Source: CAVTLG01 sp963802635
GTDB taxonomy: Bacteria; Chloroflexota; Ktedonobacteria; Ktedonobacterales; Ktedonobacteraceae
Assembly: GCA_963802635.1 (NCBI GenBank)
Contig: CAWDJJ010000001.1
Coordinates: forward strand, 1,984,001 to 2,048,000
Reading direction: 5' to 3'
DNA length: 64,000 nucleotides
Part shown: positions 27,234 through 33,741 of the stretch, piece after piece
How positions within the stretch are numbered: the stretch's first letter is position 1
How the letters are laid out: each line of letters starts with the position of its first letter
Position numbers and translations under genes: made by a program
Notes under the pieces: model-generated
Told to the model about the DNA's origin: nothing
Database searches by the model: none
What the model saw: only the letters and a program-made list of their open reading frames with translations

Positions 27234-27298
27234 CCCTAAATGACCTCTTTAGAGCACGGGATACCACATGAAGTGGTTCTAAAGTGGTGTATTTAGGG
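27234..27298. repeat. Long imperfect inverted repeat next to the att site
   Basis: CCCTAAAT (27234-27241) pairs with ATTTAGGG (27291-27298), and the inner tracts CTTTAGA/TCTAAAG extend the stem to about 24 bp with mismatches. It lies between integrase and tRNA promoter, and may insulate the tRNA or serve the recombination complex. Confidence 0.5.
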
Positions 27299-27347
27299 CT
27301 TGTGCGTTAGTGGCGTTTCTATTCGGTAACATGGCTTGCAATGGGGG

Positions 27348-27376
27348 TTGAGATTATGTGGGAAATGTGGTATCCT
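27348..27376 (+). promoter_or_regulatory. Element-supplied tRNA promoter
   Basis: TTGAGA (27348-27353), a 17-base spacer and TATCCT (27371-27376) lie 11 bases before the complete tRNA. The -35 box and spacing match the host promoter at 19142, but the surrounding sequence differs, so the left element carries its own promoter. Confidence 0.6.
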
Positions 27377-27386
27377 CTTTTATGAA

Positions 27387-27458
27387 GCTCCCGTAGCTCA
27401 GTGGATAGAGCACCGGTCTCCGGAACCGGTGGCGCTGGTTCGATCCCAGTCGGGAGCA
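27387..27458 (+). tRNA. tRNA-Arg (anticodon CCG), complete
   Basis: All arms pair: acceptor GCTCCCG/CGGGAGC, D arm GCTC/GAGC, anticodon stem CCGGT/ACCGG with loop CTCCGGA (anticodon CCG, reading CGG), and T arm GCTGG/CCAGT with TTCGATC. It is 72 nt with no encoded CCA. The 5' half matches the orphan half at 19181 and the 3' half matches the orphan half at 33231. It is therefore a junction gene rebuilt between the two elements, and the only complete copy in the window. Confidence 0.95.
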
Positions 27459-27492
27459 CCCAACAATAGAAAACCGCCTGAGAAGCCAAAAA

Positions 27493-27537
27493 GCCTAAAT
27501 GAGAAGCAACAGAAAAAGCACCTCATTTAGGCCATTT
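27493..27537. terminator. tRNA terminator supplied by the right element
   Basis: GCCTAAATGAG (27493-27503) pairs perfectly with CTCATTTAGGC (27522-27532), followed by CATTTTT. The homologous host sequence at 33308 keeps the first arm almost intact (GCCTGAATGAG) but not the second. Confidence 0.65.
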
Positions 27538-27595
27538 TTAACCCTATCCGGTTGCGTAAAGTGCCCATTCTACGCAACAAAACACTAAAATTATG

Positions 27596-28588
27596 TCAAC
27601 TAGGACACTCATTTTTAGGCTTACGTTTACTCAATAGGTCCATAGACGAGACAGCCGAAAACCTATCATGATCTTGACGGGCCGCCCTGAGATTGAAATC
27701 TTTCAAGTACTCCTCCGTTACCTCTACGCTACTATGGCCCATCAAACGAGAGAGCTTGTATATCTCACCTCCATTTTCCAGATAAATCCTAGCAAAGGTA
27801 TGCCTGAACGTATGAGCAGAAACGCGAACATCATTAATACATAGCTCACGTTTCAATCCCATTAAGAACCGATCAATCCCGCTACGTGTAAGAGGATGTC
27901 CATGACGGTTAACAAAAACAAGTTGTTCAGCATCAGGAGCAGGGTCACGGTGTTGATGGACATATTTCCAGAGATGTTTACCAACACCAGGCGATACACC
28001 AATCTCACGTTCTTTCTGGCCTTTACCAAACACTCTAATATGATCTTCATAAACATCCTGAAGGCGCAACCCGCATAACTCAGAAACACGGATACCCGTT
28101 TCGAGAAGCAATAAAATGATTGTGTAGTCACGATAGCCTAAAGGCGTAGAGCGGTCACAAGCATCAAGCATTGCTCTAATATGTTCAGTTGTAAACGTAG
28201 GGATGATATAAGTAGGGACTGAAGGCATACCAAGACGATCAGCAGGATTTTTCTTAATCAACTCCTCGGCAGTGCACCAGGAGAAGAAACCCTTAACCAC
28301 CTGGACATAACCTTTAACTGTCAACGGTGAAATCTGTGCTGCATCCTCTTTCTTGTTAACTGTGTTATGACCTAGCTGCGATGATTGTAAATGCAGAACA
28401 AACAATCTCAGATGCTCTATAGTAACCTGATTTAGCTTGTCTATCTCCTCATCTTCAGCAATCCAGCGAGCAAAATAGTTAAGCTTCTGCTCATACCATT
28501 CAACTGTTCTACCACTGTGACCACGTGTACGACAATCGATAATATAACCCTTAATGGTTTCAACAATAGTCATTGCTTTCTTAGGCAT
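27596..28588 (-). CDS. Tyrosine recombinase/integrase (right element)
   Basis: 330 aa, starting MPKKAMTIVETIKGY with the same GAAGGGGGTGTTCT leader as the left integrase. The catalytic set is complete: Arg in LETGIRVSELCGL, Lys in VFGKGQKEREIGV, HxxR in SAHTFRHTFAR, His in LMGHSSVEVT and Tyr in EEYLKDF. The gene points toward the rebuilt tRNA, 138 bp away. The N-terminal domain has an extra Lys/Glu-rich insertion (NKKEDAA) compared with its partner. It should mediate insertion of the right element at the same core. Confidence 0.92.
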   Translation of the reverse strand: MPKKAMTIVETIKGYIIDCRTRGHSGRTVEWYEQKLNYFARWIAEDEEIDKLNQVTIEHLRLFVLHLQSSQLGHNTVNKKEDAAQISPLTVKGYVQVVKGFFSWCTAEELIKKNPADRLGMPSVPTYIIPTFTTEHIRAMLDACDRSTPLGYRDYTIILLLLETGIRVSELCGLRLQDVYEDHIRVFGKGQKEREIGVSPGVGKHLWKYVHQHRDPAPDAEQLVFVNRHGHPLTRSGIDRFLMGLKRELCINDVRVSAHTFRHTFARIYLENGGEIYKLSRLMGHSSVEVTEEYLKDFNLRAARQDHDRFSAVSSMDLLSKRKPKNECPS

Positions 28589-28749
28589 AGAACACCCCCT
28601 TCTATCAATAAGCGGCAGGCACGCCGATAGTAAACGTTCTCATCTCTGCGAGAGGCATACGTGATGAAGACGTTGAGCACAGCCTCTCGCATCGCTCCAC
28701 AAGCCCAACTATCAAGAATTGCATCAAAAATCCCTCTCTTTCCGACCAT
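28570..28749 (-). CDS. Possible 59-aa protein overlapping the integrase start
   Basis: The ATG has GAAGGG nine bases upstream. The product begins MVGKRGIFDAILDSWACGAM and its stop lies 19 bases inside the integrase gene, an arrangement seen with coupled excisionase-integrase genes. It occupies the position of the left element's zinc-ribbon gene but lacks two CxxC motifs. The coding potential is uncertain. Confidence 0.3.
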   Translation of the reverse strand: MVGKRGIFDAILDSWACGAMREAVLNVFITYASRRDENVYYRRACRLLIEGGVLCLRKQ

Positions 28750-28784
28750 TCAAGAACCCTTCAAAAAGAGCCTCTCGCAAAGTG

Positions 28785-28813
28785 TTGCTTTTAGCGGCTT
28801 CTCATGCTACACT
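28785..28813 (+). promoter_or_regulatory. Promoter-like sequence directly before the CRISPR array
   Basis: TTGCTT (28785-28790), a 17-base spacer and TACACT (28808-28813) lie 13 bp before the first repeat. No long AT-rich leader is present. Copies of GCCTCTCGCA lie nearby (around 28682 and 28770, and inverted near 28650). Confidence 0.45.
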
Positions 28814-28825
28814 AGGAGAGCAGGA

Positions 28826-29158
28826 GTCAGAACGGCATAACCTTCCCGACTGGGATTGAAACCTTGGCAATAGTTCAAGCGCCATATCCGCAGGTCAAAC
28901 GTCAGAACGGCATAACCTTCCCGACTGGGATTGAAACGTATGATCTCGTGGCGGTAGGCATCTGTGTAGCCCAGTCAGAACGGCATAACCTTCCCGACTG
29001 GGATTGAAACTCCGATCACCTCCTGTACAATGTCCCGCGATGGGCGTCAGAACGGCATAACCTTCCCGACTGGGATTGAAACCTTGCGAGAAGAAGCAGT
29101 ACAGGTTGCCTTTGCTATCAGGTCAGAACGGCATAACCTTCCCGACTGGGATTGAAAC
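28826..29158 (+). CRISPR. Five-repeat CRISPR array without cas genes
   Basis: Five identical 37-nt repeats start at 28826, 28901, 28974, 29046 and 29122. Each begins GTCAGAACGG and ends GGGATTGAAAC. Four unrelated spacers measure 38, 36, 35 and 39 nt. The ATTGAAAC end is typical of type I and III systems and puts the leader side at 28826. No cas gene lies in the window, so processing would need host Cas proteins encoded elsewhere. The array lies between the integrase and initiator genes of the right element, which makes it mobile cargo. I found no spacer match in the window by eye. Confidence 0.95.
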
Positions 29159-29198
29159 TGTGTGGTTAGCTTTATCAGCGTGTCATGCAGTACACACC

Positions 29199-30443
29199 CT
29201 AGCAACCAAACTTCAACCGTTTTCGCTGAACTTCTGTACTAAAATCGCGTTCTACCCGTTCCAGATATTCAGGCCCTCTAATGGCAAGCCAATGAAGCAC
29301 AAGCGAGAGGTCAACCCCCTCATCTGGCAGCTCGTCACCGATCCAGGCCGCTAGCGAACTCAGATAGCCAACCACCGCCTCTACGCCCTTCTCAATGTTG
29401 TGATCTTCCCAGCGTTTACGAACTACTTTCCCGAATTGCGGCGGCACGTCCATCTCATCAGTGAATGCTCTTTGAATGGCAAGCCATACGGGATGGGTCG
29501 GCCACCGTGAACGGTTTTTATCCTCGTTGGGCACGACACAGCGTAACCATCCATCAGGTTGACCGTCAGGCCCACCGTCTACTTGACCGGCTGCATAGGC
29601 CCACAACAACGCCAGACGTTCCGGCAGCTCATAGGCATCCTCTACCCCATGAAAAAGCACCTCATTGCTTACTTCCTGCTGAAGTTCATGAAGTGCTTCA
29701 CGCTTAAAGCTGAACTCAACCCGCCAGACTGGACCGTCTGTTTCACACCATCCATTCATCGCCCACAGATCAACAAACCAATCCTTGCCCGACGTTTTCA
29801 GTTCTCGCGTTTTGTCATAGATGCGACAGGATAATGCACCAGGCCCATGCTTGCCTCTCGCAAAGTCAAACCCCGTTCGGGTAAGCCCCATCGAATAGTC
29901 ACGTGAACCAGCTATCATGTCCGTTTCCTCATAGACCCCTCGTTTCCGAGAGCGTGACACGAAGTCTCTTGACCGGTCCAACGTCTCTACCCCCTGCCAT
30001 CCAGCGACATCGGCGCACAGGTCAACCGAGGAAACTTGCAAGTACATCTCATCCTTGAAGAGGTCATCGAGGAACACCTGTATCTTGATAAGAGCCTCAA
30101 GCACCCCTCGACAGGACCACAGGTAGTGAGAACTAAAGCGCACCGAAGCTACCCCGTTCCAGTGACCGCCCGATATGTACACCGTGATATCTTTAGTTTT
30201 GAGCATCCAAGGGAATTGACCTTGACCGGCACCGTTTGGGCACATATGCAGCACCGTGTCATTAAAAAGCAACGAGGTAGGAATAGCGTCGTGTGCCTCT
30301 TGCGCGAGACGCTTCCACCCGTCAAGTTGCACCCTCAGCGCGTCCGCTATATCCGCCTTGACCCGCTTCCCCCGTTCATCGGTATGAAAGGCATTGAGAA
30401 CCAGCGTATCTACCCCTCTATTGACTATCCAGTATGTTTCCAT
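29199..30443 (-). CDS. Rep_trans-like replication initiator (right element)
   Basis: 414 aa from the ATG at 30443, with GGGGGAG five bases upstream; a GTG lies two codons earlier. It aligns along its length with the left element's initiator from that protein's residue 100: LDTLVLNAFHTDE-like start, FSSHYLWSCRGVL, QVSSVDLCADV, CRIYDKTREL then KDWFVDLW, VWRVEFSFKREALHEL, and VVPNEDKNRSRWPTHP. These are features of Rep_trans-type rolling-circle initiators. It lacks the left protein's N-terminal extension and part of the C-terminal linker. The GC-rich palindromic tract just upstream is its likely origin. Confidence 0.65.
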   Translation of the reverse strand: METYWIVNRGVDTLVLNAFHTDERGKRVKADIADALRVQLDGWKRLAQEAHDAIPTSLLFNDTVLHMCPNGAGQGQFPWMLKTKDITVYISGGHWNGVASVRFSSHYLWSCRGVLEALIKIQVFLDDLFKDEMYLQVSSVDLCADVAGWQGVETLDRSRDFVSRSRKRGVYEETDMIAGSRDYSMGLTRTGFDFARGKHGPGALSCRIYDKTRELKTSGKDWFVDLWAMNGWCETDGPVWRVEFSFKREALHELQQEVSNEVLFHGVEDAYELPERLALLWAYAAGQVDGGPDGQPDGWLRCVVPNEDKNRSRWPTHPVWLAIQRAFTDEMDVPPQFGKVVRKRWEDHNIEKGVEAVVGYLSSLAAWIGDELPDEGVDLSLVLHWLAIRGPEYLERVERDFSTEVQRKRLKFGC

Positions 30444-30538
30444 AAACACTCCCCCCTCTTTCCTTTGTATTTAGACAGTTTCTCGCTTCTCTCTCTTTTT
30501 GTTTTTTATTAGGCGCGGTATACTTGCCTCGCGCCCCA

Positions 30539-30608
30539 GGCCGTTTGTACGTCGTCCGAGCGGCACCCCAGAGGGGACCCCACCGCTTTTCGGCGCGTAC
30601 AAACGGCC
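30539..30608. other. 13-bp perfect inverted repeat, candidate origin of the right element
   Basis: GGCCGTTTGTACG (30539-30551) pairs exactly with CGTACAAACGGCC (30596-30608) around a 44-base GC-rich loop. It lies about 100 bp upstream of the initiator gene, the same relative place as the nested palindromes of the left element. Confidence 0.5.
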
Positions 30609-31217
30609 CCACCAGGGAACCGAAAACCACCCCACCACCGCCCAGGTTGTCCAACACGCTCACGAGCTGGCCCGTTGCTCACCGGCAAAGAGAACCGCCA
30701 CACCACCACCCCAGAAGGAACGCTACGCGAATAGAAAGCTGACGCCATCCGAGCAGGATCATAGCCGATTGTGGAGGCGATGCCGCCATTTTTCGGGGGT
30801 GAGAACGCGACGCGTCAAGGGCGGCTTGATAGGGTTCTGCATCGTCACAGTCCACGAGCCGCCCTTGCTCCAAAGGAGTCTACACCCCCTTCAAATGGTC
30901 AAGCCGGGCGGCATCGCTTGCCCTCCACAACCGGCATACCCACCCGTCCAGCCGTCGAACGAGAGCCACCCAACCCAGAGGGATGCTCGTGAGTCTTCGA
31001 CTCCCCAGCCACCGCCAACCCCACCGCGCAGCCGTCCCGTCTCAGCCAATGGCAAGCCGTAGACCCGGCCCCCTTGCGTGCCAGGAAACCCTGCACCCAG
31101 CACGCAAGCCACCCCACCCACCGGCAACAAACCACACTGCCAACCAGAGAGAGACCATAGACCTTACCTCCTGTTGTTCTAATAGCCTGCCGTTAGGACA
31201 GGCTATCACCGGACTAT
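30609..31217. other. GC-rich region without a convincing gene
   Basis: This 600-bp stretch is much richer in C on the plus strand than its surroundings. Several long open frames exist on both strands, but they are proline- and arginine-rich, lack ribosome sites and overlap one another. That pattern reflects base composition, not coding. It may be part of the replication region. Confidence 0.4.
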
Positions 31218-31625
31218 CTAACTTGCTCCTGTCTCACATTCCATCAACTCAGTGAGCAGCCTCAACCCTTCCATCGCCTCATGATATTGGGTAAAAGCCA
31301 ACGCAGAAAGCCACCCAAGCACGACACCTACACGATCAACAAGCGGAACTTGACCCACAGCAGGATGAATATGGAGCATTTCGCTCTGAACAAACACCCT
31401 CGCCTCATCACGTGTCGTTGTCCAAAGACCCCGTTCATCACACTCTATCTCTCCAAGATAACAATCAAAACCCCACTCACAAGCACTACGAAAACCGTGA
31501 TCATCAGTAACCGAAGCACTCAGCCGCCCATCAAGCAGCAATGCAGGAGAATACGGCAAGCCAATAAGATCGAAAGGGACCATTGAAGCAGTTTCCACCA
31601 CCGCTTGTATCAGTTGTTGTGTCAC
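31218..31625 (-). CDS. Element-borne protein of unknown function
   Basis: 135 aa with a GTG start and GGAGGTGTC closely upstream. The chain has a mixed alpha/beta look with several Trp and Cys residues (CEWGFDCYLGEIECDERGLW) and a C-terminal amphipathic helix (MEGLRLLTELMECET). I recognise no family. It has no counterpart in the left element, so it is cargo specific to the right one. Confidence 0.6.
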   Translation of the reverse strand: MTQQLIQAVVETASMVPFDLIGLPYSPALLLDGRLSASVTDDHGFRSACEWGFDCYLGEIECDERGLWTTTRDEARVFVQSEMLHIHPAVGQVPLVDRVGVVLGWLSALAFTQYHEAMEGLRLLTELMECETGAS

Positions 31626-32053
31626 AAGACACCTCCATCATAGTTGACAAGCTAGACCCATGTGGCATACTAGACACGAGAATCTAGCAACGCTAACAGA
31701 GCAAAACGAGTGATTCACGCTGGACCTGAGTTTGCCAACCCAGGCCAGCACTCCTAAATAAGACATCCCTACACACAGCCTTTCTAGCTCGTGGGTGATA
31801 TACCAACCCCGTTGGTACAGTGACTACGGCCTTCTCACATCCCCTGAGTTTTCTAGTCCCCCCACCTACAGGGAAACACTATCGCTGGTTCACTGACTCT
31901 AAGGTAAGCCGCCTATATTCAGCGCGTGTATAGGGTATTCGATTGTTTGACCAGGCACCTCCCGCTTTCATGACTTGCCATTGAGCCACAAAACGCCGCT
32001 CAATAGTACCGCCTATTCTAACTAGCCTTACTGATGTAAGAGAACTTAAAAAT
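31626..32053 (-). ncRNA. Noncoding region with the shared motif pair (right element)
   Basis: There is no credible gene. On the minus strand AGAATAGGCGGTACT starts at 32019 and CTGAATATAGGCGG starts at 31923, matching the paired motifs of the left element in sequence, spacing (96 against 95) and orientation to the HTH-GNAT gene. It may be an RNA or a pair of binding sites. The boundaries are approximate. Confidence 0.35.
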
Positions 32054-32130
32054 CAAAGAGTACCAAGTGATCTAATGCAAGTTTAACACAACATAAAGAG
32101 CTTTGTCAAGGCTAACAGTGCAAAGAGTAC
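32054..32130. promoter_or_regulatory. Repeated CAAAGAGTAC sites before the HTH-GNAT gene
   Basis: CAAAGAGTAC occurs at 32054-32063 and 32121-32130, and again just after the gene at 33051-33060. The second copy lies about ten bases before TATAAT (32141-32146), where a bound regulator could control the promoter. Confidence 0.5.
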
Positions 32131-32186
32131 AAACTTATGCTATAATTCAAACAAGTGACAAATTGATAAAACTAGGAGGAAATCTC

Positions 32187-33026
32187 ATGGTCAAAAGAAC
32201 CAATTCACCGACAGGTATGTACTCAGCAGCAGAAGCAGCGAAAAGGCTAAGGATGCCTACAACGACATTCCATACCTATGTAAGAGGTGGAAAAATCAAA
32301 AAAGTCATTCCACCAGGACAGAAGGAAGGGTACTATCCTAGAACAGAAATAGAGAAACTGGCACAGGCTAGAGAACTATTCATGCTCCTAAATTCCACCG
32401 AGCCAGTAACATTTAAGAAAGCTAATTCAGAAGACGACATAAAAGGCATATATGACCTTACCATTGCAATATATGGAATAGGAGGCACACCGAGCTATGA
32501 AGAGCGGTTAAAAATATGGCACAAAAACCCGTATGTATACTATGTTGTCAAACAAAGCGACATTGTCGTAGGCTATATCAGCCTAATATGGTTCACTGAC
32601 AAAGCATTAAAGCTACTTATGGGACCGACCCCCAAGCAGTCAATAACAACTCCAGCAGGCACAGGCGTATACTCTGTAACAGGAGCAGAAAACGTACTAC
32701 CATTTACGCCAGGAAAACCGATAGACTCACTTTTTGCCTCGCTAGGAGTAAGGCCAGGAATGAGCAACACCGAACAAAGAACCTACTCATTTAAACTAAT
32801 ACGAGATACAATAACAGTATTGGAGGAATTCGCAGAACAAGGCATGCCAGTTAAAAAGCTCTATGGAACATCAGAAAGAGCGGACGGAATTAGACTAGCC
32901 CGAAAGCTAGGAATGAAAGAAACCAGATACGAAGGTGACAGCATCATTAGGTACGAGCTTGACTTAGAAACAACCGACCTCCCGCTACTAGAAGAATACC
33001 GAAGGATAGTAAAAGAAAGAAGCTAA
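32187..33026 (+). CDS. Fused HTH-GNAT regulator (right element)
   Basis: 279 aa from the ATG with a perfect AGGAGG six bases upstream; the frame is open from 32103. The N-terminal 50 residues form a MerR/excisionase-type HTH (YSAAEAAKRLRMPTTTFHTY, then GKIKKVIPPGQKEGYYPRTE). The rest is GNAT-like: FKKANSEDDIKGIYDLT, VVKQSDIVVGYISLIWF and, near the end, ADGIRLARKLGMKETRY. It shares this plan with the left element's protein (19852-20658), including an SDLPVF/TDLPLLEEYR-type C-terminus, though the sequences have diverged. Autoregulation through the CAAAGAGTAC sites is likely. Acetyltransferase activity is untested. Confidence 0.7.
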   Translation: MVKRTNSPTGMYSAAEAAKRLRMPTTTFHTYVRGGKIKKVIPPGQKEGYYPRTEIEKLAQARELFMLLNSTEPVTFKKANSEDDIKGIYDLTIAIYGIGGTPSYEERLKIWHKNPYVYYVVKQSDIVVGYISLIWFTDKALKLLMGPTPKQSITTPAGTGVYSVTGAENVLPFTPGKPIDSLFASLGVRPGMSNTEQRTYSFKLIRDTITVLEEFAEQGMPVKKLYGTSERADGIRLARKLGMKETRYEGDSIIRYELDLETTDLPLLEEYRRIVKERS

Positions 33027-33093
33027 AGAGTGCTAATGATACAAACTAGACAAAGAGTACAATATTATGTTCCCTAAAACCACACAATACACA

Positions 33094-33119
33094 GGAGTGC
33101 TTTTTAACAAGAGCACTCC
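33094..33119. terminator. 8-bp hairpin after the HTH-GNAT gene
   Basis: GGAGTGCT (33094-33101) and AGCACTCC (33112-33119) pair around a T/A-rich loop. No T-run follows, so termination is not certain. Confidence 0.35.
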
Positions 33120-33230
33120 ACAGGCCGAACCAAGCACAAAAGCCACAACAAAAAAACCGCCTATACCTGATGCATAAGCAGTCTTGTGAACTAATGAAAC
33201 AGCCTGTAGAGCCAACTTAGACTATGATAA

Positions 33231-33273
33231 GTCTCCGGAACCGGTGGCGCTGGTTCGATCCCAGTCGGGAGCA
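33231..33273 (+). pseudogene. 3' half of tRNA-Arg(CCG), outer attachment site of the right element
   Basis: From GTCTCCGGA onward it is identical to the 3' part of the complete tRNA. The identity continues beyond the tRNA for about 40 bases before scattered differences appear, as expected for the original host flank. Left of the core the sequence is element DNA. Confidence 0.85.
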
Positions 33274-33345
33274 CCCAACAATAGAAAACCGCCTGAGAAG
33301 CCAAAAAGCCTGAATGAGAGCAACAGAAAAAGCACCTCGTCACAC

Positions 33346-33741
33346 TGTGACGCTTCTTATCTTGATTCCCAATAGTGTCCCTATTATCCCCTTGTTTTTC
33401 GGACAGCAAATGATTACACTCAAAAAGTAAGGGGGGGATGCACACACTGCGGGGAACAGGGGCATTTCCGATCCACTAGAGTATTTATGCAATCTAGCCG
33501 TCACCTATTTTCTATGTGGCGTTCGAGGTCGCTATGTTTACCACAACTCTTGTCCTCTGTTTGTGTCAGCATCCTCAAGCAGGTCACAAAAAAAAGGATT
33601 CCTGCCGCCTCTTCAGAGAAAAGGTGTACATACAAAATCCTAAAAGATCCAGTGAAGATGCATCAGGGAAATATAGTCATGTGTCGAACAGGTTAGGAAA
33701 TTCGGTGATATAACAAGAAAAAGATCGAGAGGATTTCTAAG
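33346..33741. other. Intergenic region right of the insertion
   Basis: A short perfect palindrome, CGTCACA-c-TGTGACG, at about 33338-33352 may be the original tRNA terminator. I see no supported gene. The promoter of the large secreted protein must lie here. Confidence 0.35.

Larger units (their letters stand above)
19219..27420. mobile_element. Left integrative element (int-proximal end at the rebuilt tRNA)
   Basis: It is bounded by copies of GGTCTCCGGA at 19209-19218 and 27411-27420. It carries a coiled-coil gene, an HTH-GNAT regulator, a sigma-like protein, palindrome-rich DNA, a Rep_trans-like initiator, a small zinc ribbon and a tyrosine integrase. Its right end supplies a new promoter and the 5' half of the tRNA. 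The gene set resembles actinomycete integrative-plasmid elements (integrase plus replication initiator), but the proteins are not recognisably the same families throughout. No conjugation genes are seen. Confidence 0.75.
27411..33230. mobile_element. Right integrative element (mirror image of the left one)
   Basis: It is bounded by att cores at 27411-27420 and 33231-33239. From the tRNA outward it holds a tyrosine integrase, a small ORF, a cas-less CRISPR array, a Rep_trans-like initiator, a palindromic GC-rich region, an unknown 135-aa gene, the shared motif pair and an HTH-GNAT regulator. It supplies the 3' half of the tRNA plus a terminator at its int-proximal end. Gene order mirrors the left element. 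Confidence 0.75.

Noticed and set aside
27336..27530. Open frame reading through the complete tRNA
   Set aside because: It overlaps a tRNA whose every arm pairs, and has no ribosome site.
28826..29158. The repeats as iterons or integrase sites instead of a CRISPR
   Set aside because: Five identical 37-nt units with unrelated 35-39-nt spacers and an ATTGAAAC end are characteristic of a CRISPR. Iterons are shorter and closely packed.
30499..31130. Several long open frames on both strands in the C-rich tract of the right element
   Set aside because: They overlap one another, are proline/arginine-rich and lack ribosome sites; they reflect base composition.
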